This document shows, in pieces, positions 29,680 to 37,519 of a stretch of 40,609 bases of DNA (position 1 is its first letter; each line of letters starts with the position of its first letter). Position numbers and translations under genes: made by a program. Under the pieces are notes generated by a model. That model was not told the DNA's origin. It did not search any database and saw only the letters and a program-made list of their open reading frames with translations. Source of the stretch: Lachnospiraceae bacterium (GTDB taxonomy: Bacteria; Bacillota; Clostridia; Lachnospirales; Lachnospiraceae); contig VSND01000040.1 in NCBI GenBank assembly GCA_009774145.1, positions 1 to 40,609 on the forward strand. The letters are read 5' to 3'.

Positions 29680-30869
29680 ATTCCACACTCCTTTGCCTGC
29701 TCCAAAAGCGTCTTTTTCTGTTTCCTGCGGGTGAGCTCCATAAGTCCCAGTTCCGTCATATCGACTGCCGCGGCTTTCTGCGGATCCCGTTTTAAAAAAT
29801 CCCGCATCTTAAGAAGCAGTGCATGCTGCTCCTCTCTCTTTTCCATATCAACAAAATCCACCAGAATGATGCCGGACAGATTGCGGAGTCTCAGCTGTCC
29901 GGCGATCTCCTTCGCTGCTTCCTGATTGATCTTCCGGATGGTTTCCTGTTTATCCTTTCCTTTGATACATTTCCCGGTGTTGACATCGATGACAGTCAGC
30001 GCCTCTGTAGGTTCGATAACCAGATATGCGCCGGATTTCAGCCATACCTTCGCAGATAATGCGTCCTCCAGCCCTTTTTCCAGCCGGTACAAAGCTTTCA
30101 GCGGAAGCATCCGGTCTTTATAGAGACGGAGTTTCTCCATATCCTCCGGCATCTCTTCTTCGAGAAATTCCCGGATCTGCTCATACAGTCCGGCGTCATC
30201 CGTCAGAATCTCCTTCAGACTTTCGCTTCTGCTCCCAAGAATCGAGGTCAGATAAGCCGGACGGCTTCTCATCACACAGGAATATACCGTCCTGTGAACT
30301 GCCTGCTCAACCAGAAAACGATACTTCCGGCACAGTCGGTCATATTCCTTCTTAAGTTCCTGCGGTTCTGCCTGTCCGGCATTTGTCCGTACGATCAGCC
30401 CCACCGGCAAAAGCTCCCATCCTTCCAGCAGCTTCTTCAGCCTTGTTTTCTCGTCTGCCTTTAATTTTGAAGAATATCCGATCACCCGGTTCCCGGTCGT
30501 CAGCACCAGATATTTTCCGGTCAGGCTGATATTCGTCGTTACCGACGGAGCCTTCGTCTTTACAGCTTCCCTGCTGACCTGTACCAGCAGTTCGTCCCCC
30601 TCTGCCAGCCGCTCCTGCTTCTTCGGTCCGGTATAGACCGGACGCCTGACATCCTCCAGCGGCAGATAACAGATCACGCCGTTTTCAATCTCTACAAAAG
30701 CGGCCTGAATATTCTTAACGATATTTTTTACTTTTCCTGTGTAAATATTCCCAAGGATCGAGGCCTTCCCGGCCGGAAGCAGGGTCAGCTCCGCCAGGCG
30801 GCTGTCTTCATAAAGCGCATCCGCCAGCACTCCATCCTTCAGATACGTAATGATTCTGGTATTATCCAA
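29676..30869 (-). CDS. rng: Ribonuclease E/G family endoribonuclease
   Basis: The 397-residue protein has an S1-like domain (about 38-125: LGNIYTGKVKNIVKNIQAAF, VEIENGVICYLP). The catalytic core follows, with metal-binding Asp295 in TVIDVNTGK and Asp338/341 in LVDFVDMEKRE. The length is that of RNase G without the long RNase E tail. It is a single-strand endoribonuclease for rRNA and mRNA processing. Translation begins at TTG (30867-30869) after GGGAG, inside the TIGR03936 stop region (TTGGATAA), and its stop overlaps prp. It belongs to the TIGR03960-TIGR03936-rng-prp chain. Confidence 0.93.
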   Translation of the reverse strand: MDNTRIITYLKDGVLADALYEDSRLAELTLLPAGKASILGNIYTGKVKNIVKNIQAAFVEIENGVICYLPLEDVRRPVYTGPKKQERLAEGDELLVQVSREAVKTKAPSVTTNISLTGKYLVLTTGNRVIGYSSKLKADEKTRLKKLLEGWELLPVGLIVRTNAGQAEPQELKKEYDRLCRKYRFLVEQAVHRTVYSCVMRSRPAYLTSILGSRSESLKEILTDDAGLYEQIREFLEEEMPEDMEKLRLYKDRMLPLKALYRLEKGLEDALSAKVWLKSGAYLVIEPTEALTVIDVNTGKCIKGKDKQETIRKINQEAAKEIAGQLRLRNLSGIILVDFVDMEKREEQHALLLKMRDFLKRDPQKAAAVDMTELGLMELTRRKQKKTLLEQAKECGI

Positions 30870-31566
30870 GGTTTACTCCCAGTCCCTCCAGTGAGATCAG
30901 CTTCTGTTTTCCTTCCGTTCCCTGATCTGCATAAATTTCCTTTCGATGTATCAGAAGAGAGGAGGCAGGAAGTTCCATGCCTGCCCATGTCCCAAAAGCC
31001 TGCATCAGAAGCTCCGGCTTCAAGTTGTGTACGCTCCCGGCGGACACCTGCAGAAAAAGCCCGTCCTCCATGACCAACCAGTCACAGATCCACGGACGGA
31101 TGTCCACCTCCTGGCGTCCCTTTTTTGTCTCCTTCAACATGCAGATCTCCGGCCGGGAGAGAAACTCCCGCCATTTTTCCTGCCACCCGTTCTCCGGTTC
31201 CTGTCCTTCCCGGAAACGGACCTCATAATCTGCCGCCGCAACAATCGACATGGCATTTTTACTGTTCTCCGGCAGCAGGCGGAAACTCACCACATCCATG
31301 CCCTCCGCCATCGTCTCATTCATCCGTCTGACTGCTTCCGCCGAGGAGGGCGCCGTATTTACACGGATGTCCACATATTCCGCGTCACTGGTCAGTCCCA
31401 CGCCAAGGGGCGATGCAAAGGACATGATCATGTGCGGACTGAAGCCTTCGGAAAAACAGATATCAATCTCCGCCCTGCGGATCACCTTCTGAAAATACCG
31501 CATAACGTCCAGATGGCTGATAAATTTCATCGGACCGTATTTGCGGAATTTAATCCTGATGTTCAT
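30862..31566 (-). CDS. TIGR03936 family radical-SAM-associated protein (DUF2344)
   Basis: From the ATG at 31564-31566 (GGAGGAGG upstream) the protein is 234 residues. It begins MNIRIKFRKYGPMKFISHLD and continues FSEGFSPHMIMSFASPLGVG, the DUF2344 signature. The longer frame has no better start. This family is nearly always encoded directly after a TIGR03960 radical SAM enzyme and before RNase G, as here, and in some bacteria the two are one fused protein. It overlaps the preceding gene by 17 bases. A role in tRNA or rRNA modification is suspected for the pair but is not established. Confidence 0.88.
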   Translation of the reverse strand: MNIRIKFRKYGPMKFISHLDVMRYFQKVIRRAEIDICFSEGFSPHMIMSFASPLGVGLTSDAEYVDIRVNTAPSSAEAVRRMNETMAEGMDVVSFRLLPENSKNAMSIVAAADYEVRFREGQEPENGWQEKWREFLSRPEICMLKETKKGRQEVDIRPWICDWLVMEDGLFLQVSAGSVHNLKPELLMQAFGTWAGMELPASSLLIHRKEIYADQGTEGKQKLISLEGLGVNLG

Positions 31567-33415
31567 AACAGACACCTCCTCCGAATGAAGCCGCACCGCA
31601 GCCGGAACAGTTCTGACGGCAATTCGGCGTTACAGTCTCTTCGTGCGCGCGCTTCCATTCTTTCTCAAGAAATCTGCGGCTTACGCCGATATCAATGAAA
31701 TCCCATGGAAAGATCTCATCGAGGGCACGCTCCCTTGTGGTATAGAAGTCCATATCCGTGCCGCATTCCGCAAAGGCTTCCAGCCACCGTTCATTCTGAA
31801 ACCATTCGCTCCAGGAGTCAAAAAGACACCCCTTCTCATAAGCTCTCTGAATGGCAGGGCCGATCCGCCGGTCTCCTCTGGCAAGAATCCCTTCCAGCAC
31901 CGTGACATCCGCTTCATGCCAGTTGTATTTGATGCTTTTCTTATTCTTCTGCTCTTTGATCTCATGATTGACCACATAAGCGCGATGAAGAAATTCTTCC
32001 TTTGTACACATCTGCGCCCACTGGAAAGGCGTAAAGGGCTTGGGCACGAAGAAGGAAGTGCTGACCACGATCTGGCACTTTTTATTCCGCTGTTCCTTCG
32101 GTACATCATAATACCGTTCGGCGATCTTTTCCGCCAGCCATGCAATCCCTTTCATATCTTCTTCATTTTCGGTGGGAAGTCCCAGCATAAAATACAGTTT
32201 TACCCGGTTCCATCCTCCCTCAAACGCCTGCCCGGCGCCTTCCAGGATCACTTCCTCCGTCAGCCCCTTATTGATCACATTCCGAAGCCTTTGAGAGCCC
32301 GCCTCCGGTGCAAAAGTCAGGCTGCTTTTTTTCACATCCTGCACTTTCCCCATGACATCCAGAGAAAAAGCATCGATGCGAAGAGACGGCAGTGAAATAT
32401 TGACTCCTTTCGCCCCGCATTCCCCGATCAGAAATTCCACCAGTTCTCCCAGTTTTGAATAATCGCTGGAGCTTAAGGAACTCAGGGAAATCTCCTCGTA
32501 TCCGGTATTTTTCAGCATCTCTTTTGCATATTCCTTCAGCATTGACAGATCCCGCTCTCTGGTCGGTCGGTACAGCATGCCTGCCTGACAGAAACGGCAT
32601 CCCCGGATACAGCCCCTCTGGATCTCCAGCACGACCCGGTCCTGTGTCGCCTTGATATACGGAACCACCGGCTTTTTGGGATAAAAGGTATCTGTCACAT
32701 CCATAACGATCTGTTTTTTCACCTGTGCCGGCGCTTCCGGACAGTTGGGATGCATGGAACGAATGGTTCCGTCCTCATGATATTCCACGTCATAGAGAGA
32801 CGGAACGTAGATGCCCGGAACCTGAGCTGCCTGCTTTAAGAAAGCTTCTCGCGGCGCACCGCTTTTTTTCCATTCTTTATACACATCCATCAGGTGAAAA
32901 TACTGTGTCTCCCCTTCCCCAATATAGAACAGATCAAAAAAATCCGCCAGCGGTTCCGGATTGTAGGCACAGGGGCCGCCGCCGATGACAAACGGATGCT
33001 CCTTCGTACGCTCCCCTGCCTTCAGCGGGATCTGCGCCAGATCCAGCACCTGCAGGATATTCGTATAACACATCTCATACTGTATCGTAATTCCAAGAAA
33101 ATCGAAATCCTTCACCGGATCCTGGGATTCCAGGGCAAAAAGCGGGATCTTTTGTTCTCGCAGAACCCGGTCCATATCGGTCCATGGAGAATAGACGCGC
33201 TCACACCAGATATCTTCTCTCTGATTGAACATGTCATACAGGATCTGGATGCCCAGATGGGACATGCCGATCTCATAGACATCCGGAAAGCACATGGCAA
33301 ACCGGATGTCCACCCCCTCTTTTTCTTTCATGACCGCATTGACCTCCCCGCCGATATAGCGGGCAGGTTTTTCCACGGACATGAGAATCTCGTCTGATAA
33401 TGCCAGTTTTCGCAT
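31550..33415 (-). CDS. TIGR03960 family B12-binding-type radical SAM protein
   Basis: The 621-residue protein begins with the family's N-terminal region (KPARYIGGEVNAVMKE). It then has a B12-binding-like segment (YEIGMSHLGIQILYDMFNQR), and the radical SAM cluster motif C-x3-C-x2-C is Cys269, Cys273, Cys276 in QRGCIRGCRFCQAGMLY. A cysteine-rich C-terminus (NCRQNCSGCGAASFGGGVCY) may bind another cluster. Radical SAM enzymes cleave S-adenosylmethionine to start difficult reactions; the substrate here is unknown. It is coupled to the TIGR03936 gene and co-transcribed with rng and prp. AGGAAGG precedes the ATG. Confidence 0.93.
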   Translation of the reverse strand: MRKLALSDEILMSVEKPARYIGGEVNAVMKEKEGVDIRFAMCFPDVYEIGMSHLGIQILYDMFNQREDIWCERVYSPWTDMDRVLREQKIPLFALESQDPVKDFDFLGITIQYEMCYTNILQVLDLAQIPLKAGERTKEHPFVIGGGPCAYNPEPLADFFDLFYIGEGETQYFHLMDVYKEWKKSGAPREAFLKQAAQVPGIYVPSLYDVEYHEDGTIRSMHPNCPEAPAQVKKQIVMDVTDTFYPKKPVVPYIKATQDRVVLEIQRGCIRGCRFCQAGMLYRPTRERDLSMLKEYAKEMLKNTGYEEISLSSLSSSDYSKLGELVEFLIGECGAKGVNISLPSLRIDAFSLDVMGKVQDVKKSSLTFAPEAGSQRLRNVINKGLTEEVILEGAGQAFEGGWNRVKLYFMLGLPTENEEDMKGIAWLAEKIAERYYDVPKEQRNKKCQIVVSTSFFVPKPFTPFQWAQMCTKEEFLHRAYVVNHEIKEQKNKKSIKYNWHEADVTVLEGILARGDRRIGPAIQRAYEKGCLFDSWSEWFQNERWLEAFAECGTDMDFYTTRERALDEIFPWDFIDIGVSRRFLEKEWKRAHEETVTPNCRQNCSGCGAASFGGGVCYEHQD

Positions 33416-33510
33416 TTTTTATCCTTCCTGTTACAAACGGCATGATACTTCTGCTCACACAGGGCTTCTTTCATGGTCCGTTTATCGTCTTTCTGTGTAA
33501 TTTTCAAATA

Positions 33511-35106
33511 TTACTGTATACCGGTCACTGTCTGCAGTTCATCTCCTGCAATGTATTCCATTTTGATCTGTCCGCCTTCTTTATACCGGACGATCTGCGG
33601 AAAATCACTGACCAGAACATCATAGATCAGAGGACTGCCTGACAGCACCACATAATAATGTGAATTTCCCTCCAGTACCACAGGTGCCATGGTCTCTATG
33701 GTTCCGGCTGCAGTCTCGCCCACAGACACCGGCCCGCTGGAAATACCGTTGGTCTTCAGAAGGCTGATATATGCTTTCTCACACTCTGCCACCGTATCGC
33801 CAATCGCCACATTCTGGTATTTCTTGATGTTGACCATGGCGTATTTTTTCACCAGCCCCGCATCATCTTTCAGCGCCATAAAATAAGTCGGTTCGCTCGC
33901 CACATTCAGAAGCAGCGGAAAGGTCGAATGATATCCCAGGTTCTGCACCTGTCCTTCTGCGGAATTCATGGCCGAATATTCCTCTGCGCCCGGACAGGAA
34001 TAGTATTTCGCCTCCATGGTTCTCTGGTTCATCAGCACAAATCCCACATTGGACTCATCTCCGCTGACAGAGGTAATACCGGTATAGACCCATACATCAT
34101 CCTCCATGGCAAGATAATTATAACCGTCCGTCGTCTGCAGACACCCTTTCTGGCTCAGCACACTGTTAAAGAAACCGTTCATATACAGCCCATAGTAATC
34201 ATACAGCTGGATCAGCAGAGGCGCAGAATAGACCGAGTCCACCCACTGCGGACAGTCTTCAACCTCATAACAAGTGGTTTCCCCGGTAATCGCATTGCAG
34301 AGCACTACTTTTCCGATGGTCTGTCCGCCAAACAGTCCGATATTGAATTTCTTAACCGGACAGATCCAGTACGGCGTCCCCTCCTCATCAATCTCAAAGC
34401 TCAGCTGGTCAAAGATATAAGTCGGATACCGGAAACGCAGATGCCGATAGATATTGCGGTTAAAATACTCGCTCTGAGAATAACGGATATAACTGCCCTC
34501 CGCAAGCCGGATGCATTCCGTATCCTGCGTCGTCATATCAATCATGATATAAGCCGGAATTCCCTCACTCATGTTCGTCAGCCATTTAATCGGGCTGGCG
34601 TACGTAAGAGGTGTCACGCGCATGGGTTTATTCTGATAGTTAATCTGCGTATACAGCGGACTGACTTCGAACTGAGACACCATGTCGATCAGCGAGCCCA
34701 TCTTCCGGTTGCCAAGAAGCGTCGCAGAACTTTTGTCCAGAAGCGGAATCTCATTATAATTCACTTCTGCAATATCCTCTGTAAACGTCCCCTCCTGTAT
34801 GGTCAGAAGTTCATGATATTTGTTCGCATTGATGATTGGGGAAGACAGTATCGTCCCGACCCCATAGATCAGTATCAGCACCGCTGCGGCCAGTCCGCCG
34901 ATTTTAAAAGGCCTGATATCCCGGACCGCATATCCGTCCCGCATGCTTCTGGCGCTGAGCAGAAGGGTCAGCACAACCACCAGCGAGATGATGAACAGCC
35001 AGAATCCGCTGGAGTGGATGTTCACCGCCGGAATCGTCACATAATAATACACACATGCTCCTGCCGCTATAAGAAATAAAAGCAGCAGCTTTATTTTCAG
35101 TTTCAT
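33511..35106 (-). CDS. Large membrane-anchored protein of unknown function
   Basis: The 531-residue protein has three N-terminal hydrophobic helices (about 5-24 LLLLFLIAAGACVYYY; 35-50 FWLFIISLVVVLTLLL; 70-88 IGGLAAAVLILIYGVGTI). A soluble part of about 440 residues is probably outside the cell. Tyrosine-rich repeats such as YICPVKKFNIGLFGG-like and SQSEYFNRNIYRHLRFRYP suggest beta-rich folding. I recognise no enzyme motif. It has its own promoter at 35149-35177 and lies upstream of, and in the same direction as, the TIGR03960 operon, with a 95-bp gap. Confidence 0.7.
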   Translation of the reverse strand: MKLKIKLLLLFLIAAGACVYYYVTIPAVNIHSSGFWLFIISLVVVLTLLLSARSMRDGYAVRDIRPFKIGGLAAAVLILIYGVGTILSSPIINANKYHELLTIQEGTFTEDIAEVNYNEIPLLDKSSATLLGNRKMGSLIDMVSQFEVSPLYTQINYQNKPMRVTPLTYASPIKWLTNMSEGIPAYIMIDMTTQDTECIRLAEGSYIRYSQSEYFNRNIYRHLRFRYPTYIFDQLSFEIDEEGTPYWICPVKKFNIGLFGGQTIGKVVLCNAITGETTCYEVEDCPQWVDSVYSAPLLIQLYDYYGLYMNGFFNSVLSQKGCLQTTDGYNYLAMEDDVWVYTGITSVSGDESNVGFVLMNQRTMEAKYYSCPGAEEYSAMNSAEGQVQNLGYHSTFPLLLNVASEPTYFMALKDDAGLVKKYAMVNIKKYQNVAIGDTVAECEKAYISLLKTNGISSGPVSVGETAAGTIETMAPVVLEGNSHYYVVLSGSPLIYDVLVSDFPQIVRYKEGGQIKMEYIAGDELQTVTGIQ

Positions 35107-35148
35107 AATATAAAAATCTCCTTTCCTGAGACAACTGTCACTGGTGTC

Positions 35149-35177
35149 ATTCTAACATAAAGGAAAGTTTCTAACAA
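35149..35177 (-). promoter_or_regulatory. Promoter of the 33511-35106 gene
   Basis: TTGTTA (35172-35177), a 17-bp spacer and TAGAAT (35149-35154) on the minus strand, with the start codon about 42 bp downstream after AGGAAAGGAG. Confidence 0.6.
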
Positions 35178-35321
35178 GGCATTCTTCTGATCTGCAGCCA
35201 CATTTTCAATGCCAGTCTCTGAATTATCCCGAACATCGATCCCGGCTTCTCACTTACCATATAAAGCATATCCTTTGTATACACTTTGAGCCCTGTTGGC
35301 ATCAAAAATCAGATATCATAT

Positions 35322-35356
35322 GCAAGTTCTGTGTTACATTTAATGCTGTATCTTTT
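35322..35356. repeat. 35-bp exact copy of part of the 37520-38755 gene
   Basis: The 35 bases are identical to 38454-38488, which encode RYSIKCNTELA in the N-terminal part of the chimeric transposase ORF. Flanking sequence differs on both sides, so this is a small displaced fragment in a debris region that otherwise shows no gene from 35180 to 35394. Confidence 0.75.
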
Positions 35357-35394
35357 GCCAACGGCTTCACCTACTTTCTGCAAGACTTCAAACT

Positions 35395-35580
35395 TCAAGG
35401 CGGCAAGCTCCGCTGCGGCGGCTCGCACCTCTTGGGAGAGGGTGTTATAAGGTGCGCCGTACTCATTCCCATGCTCCACACGGCTTCAAAGATTTGCGTC
35501 TTTGTGAATACCCGCCCCGGACTGGCGGCAAGGTAGCAGAGTGCGCCGTATTCCAGACGGGTGAGAGAAACGTCAATCAA
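35395..35580 (-). pseudogene. Fragment of an OmpR-family response regulator DNA-binding domain
   Basis: The frame includes VSLTRLEYGALCYLAASPGR followed by VFTKTQIFEAVW, the winged-helix opening of OmpR/VanR-type regulators (L-T-x-x-E-Y-x-x-L ... V-F-T-K-x-Q-I-F-E-x-V-W). After VW the homology ends and the frame stops within 30 codons. The receiver domain and the recognition helix are missing. Such regulators are common cargo of Tn1549/Tn916-like conjugative elements, which fits the other remnants around it. Confidence 0.6.
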
Positions 35581-35922
35581 ACAGTGTTGCCCACAGCTCC
35601 ATAAGACGGGGAGTTATACACATTACGCACAATGCCGAAGGCGGCGGAATCCCACTCACTTATTCATTCCTACATTAAAAATCAAAAAATTTTTTCAAAG
35701 AAAAAGAGCCTCAACACTTCTGTCAAGGCTCTGGTAAATCTTTCTTAATGGGTTCGACTGGCTGCTTACTACTACGCAAGCTCCAAAAAACCTGTTTCAT
35801 AAATGGCTGACTAAAATTCATTAGCGCCTCACAACCACAATCCCATTAACCATATTATATCCAATTTTATCGAAAAGTCAACACTTGAAAACGAAAAAAC
35901 CGCCTAATCTCAATCTCTATTT
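35581..35922. other. Gene-free stretch with mobile-element debris
   Basis: No ORF with a ribosome binding site was seen in these 340 bp. The region holds the hairpin at 35690-35732 and AT-rich sequence. It separates the response-regulator fragment from the DUF3800 gene. Confidence 0.4.
35690..35732 (-). terminator. Terminator-like hairpin downstream of the DUF3800 gene
   Basis: AGAGCCT (35705-35711) pairs with AGGCTCT (35726-35732). On the minus strand it is followed by TTTTTCTTTG. It could end transcription from the DUF3800 gene or be an insertion-sequence end. Confidence 0.55.
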
Positions 35923-36702
35923 TTAGGACAGTACCTTAAATCCAAAGCGATAGGTCTTGTCCTGACAACCATCATATAGCTTCTTTCTTACAATTTTGGC
36001 AAAATTCTTATTTTTGGGTTTCATTCCGGCAACATACCGCCCCAATGTATTCGGCACAAAATCCGCCAACTGCAATCCTATCATATTTTCAGATTTTTTT
36101 ACAAAATGTATTTCCCTGATACAATCCTGTATCGTCTTTGGAGAATAATACATACTGCCCAATGCTTTCAGTTCATACAGCCTTTGCTGAATTTTTGTAT
36201 TCTGCTCAGGCTGCATCGCTTCATAGCAAATATCACCTGCCGCATGGTTCATGATTAAAAACTGGCAGTAATGTTCAATCAATAACTGTATTGCTATTGT
36301 TAGCTGATTATTTAGATTTTTTTCTCCATAACGGGCAAACAAAACACTCTTATCCAGACATACCCCTATTGTATATAAATCAGACTTCTTAAACAGTTTT
36401 GAAAGCTCATTATACAGCAACTGCACTTTTTTTGTATCCGTAAAAATATGATAACAGCTTGCCACAGCTGATAATTTGCTTGAATTTAAAGGAAAATTTG
36501 CAAAACTTACATCTTTTTCATGCAAAATATAATTTTCACACCCCGCAGCATTACTCCAGACTTTCCGCTTCAATGCCTCCATTTCACTTTGAATTGCCGG
36601 ATAATTCGTTTCTCTGATAATAACCCCACTCATAACAAAATATTTTTTCCCACTGCTGTTAAAAGTTTCACTCTCATCTATGTATAAAGTATATTCTGCC
36701 AC
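35923..36702 (-). CDS. DUF3800 domain protein
   Basis: The 259-residue protein has the DUF3800 hallmarks: YTLYIDESETF at the N-terminus (Asp8-Glu9 of an RNase H-like fold) and MIGLQLADFVPNTLGRYV near the C-terminus, where the second acidic motif LQLADF lies. The family is widespread in mobile elements and phage-defence regions, and a nuclease activity is suspected. It starts at a GTG with GAAGGTGA upstream. A possible promoter, TTGCTG-17-TATCAG, lies at 36732-36760. It has no obvious partner gene beyond the conjugative-element remnants. Confidence 0.8.
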   Translation of the reverse strand: MAEYTLYIDESETFNSSGKKYFVMSGVIIRETNYPAIQSEMEALKRKVWSNAAGCENYILHEKDVSFANFPLNSSKLSAVASCYHIFTDTKKVQLLYNELSKLFKKSDLYTIGVCLDKSVLFARYGEKNLNNQLTIAIQLLIEHYCQFLIMNHAAGDICYEAMQPEQNTKIQQRLYELKALGSMYYSPKTIQDCIREIHFVKKSENMIGLQLADFVPNTLGRYVAGMKPKNKNFAKIVRKKLYDGCQDKTYRFGFKVLS

Positions 36703-36768
36703 ACACTCACCTTCTTCCTGCTAACACTATACTGATACAGTTTACCGCAAAAAACAGCAACTTTCAAC

Positions 36769-36805
36769 AAAAAAATCGGGCAGCCTGCCAAATGGCAAAC
36801 CACCC
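36769..36805 (-). terminator. Intrinsic terminator after the TTRAP gene
   Basis: On the minus strand GGGTGGTTTGCCATTTGGCA then GGCTGCCCG forms a stem-loop followed by seven T (36769-36775), 15 bp past the stop of the 36819-37022 gene. Confidence 0.65.
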
Positions 36806-36818
36806 TCATTATAAACTC

Positions 36819-37022
36819 TTACTCCGCCGCTTCCAATGCCACTTCTGCAAATTCCGCATCGCTCATGGCTTCCAGTTTTCCTAAGACCTGTCCGGCAAGC
36901 TCCACCATAACACTATCCTGTATGTGGGGGATTACGTTCTTTATGTCGGCAATCATGCCCGTCCTGTCCTGCCCCTCGAACACGCACATCAAATTGATTT
37001 CTTCCACTGTAAATTTATCCAT
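36819..37022 (-). CDS. Transposon-transfer assisting protein (TTRAP) family
   Basis: This 67-residue acidic helical protein begins MDKFTVEEINLMCVFEGQDR. It contains a central DSVMVELAGQVLGKLEAMSD and ends DAEFAEVALEAAE. That matches the TTRAP family encoded at the end of the transfer region of Tn1549-like conjugative transposons. GGGAG precedes its ATG. The upstream partner gene normally encodes a DUF4316 protein; here only its tail remains (37026-37202), and its stop lies a few bases ahead of this start. Confidence 0.75.
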   Translation of the reverse strand: MDKFTVEEINLMCVFEGQDRTGMIADIKNVIPHIQDSVMVELAGQVLGKLEAMSDAEFAEVALEAAE

Positions 37023-37025
37023 AGC

Positions 37026-37202
37026 TTATATCTCCCTCTCTGATTTTTTCTCTGTCCCCTTTTCCGGGACTTCCTTCTCTGACTTGTCCCTCTGCCCGAT
37101 AACTGCCTTTTTCTCCGCCAGCTTTTCCTTTATGGAAATTCTGCCTGTCTGCTTCTCTTTTTCCTCTTTCGGCTTCTCATTGTTCAGGACGTTATCGATC
37201 AT
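37026..37202 (-). pseudogene. C-terminal tail of a DUF4316/YodL-type conjugative-element protein
   Basis: The 58-codon frame MIDNVLNNEKPKEEKEKQTG, RISIKEKLAEKKAVIG, ending KKSEREI, is the lysine- and glutamate-rich tail found in DUF4316-containing proteins next to TTRAP genes (typically Y-N-x-I-D-x-V-L-N-N ...). In frame +1, TATAAC before the ATG gives the missing Tyr-Asn, showing that the frame originally continued upstream. The main domains have been deleted and replaced by the lipoprotein gene sequence at 37204. Confidence 0.6.
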
Positions 37203-37203
37203 G

Positions 37204-37488
37204 TTATAGTTCTAATGCATGACCGTCAGTTTGGAAGACATCTATCCTTTTATAGTCAGATGCCTCACCCGGTATTTCTTCCGTTTCACTTTCCCCGTCT
37301 AAAAAGTAATCACAGAGCTGATTGACCAAATCATCTGCGGCTTTATCCGCACCACCATATTCTTTTTCTGTACTGCTTGAACAGTCATAAAATACAATGC
37401 TCTGGTCTTTGCTGCTGTCCCCGCACCCGCTGATAAGCAGACTGGCAAGCGTAGTGAAACAGGCCATAATTTTTACACTCTTTTTCAT
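37204..37488 (-). CDS. Small putative lipoprotein, possibly truncated
   Basis: This 94-residue protein has a lipoprotein signal peptide: MKKSVKIMACFTTLASLLIS then GC, with Cys22 as the lipidation site. The mature part is acidic (DSSKDQSIVFYDCSSSTEKE) and matches no family I know. The stop codon arises where the sequence meets the DUF4316-type tail, so the original C-terminus may be lost through the deletion that joined the two. GGAGG lies 11 bases before the ATG. Confidence 0.55.
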   Translation of the reverse strand: MKKSVKIMACFTTLASLLISGCGDSSKDQSIVFYDCSSSTEKEYGGADKAADDLVNQLCDYFLDGESETEEIPGEASDYKRIDVFQTDGHALEL

Positions 37489-37519
37489 TTAAGCAGAGTC
37501 CTCCCTTTCCCATCCCCGA

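Noticed and set aside
33928..35079. Long plus-strand frame opposite the 33511-35106 membrane protein
   Set aside because: The sense frame has promoter, ribosome binding site and membrane helices; the opposite frame has none of these.
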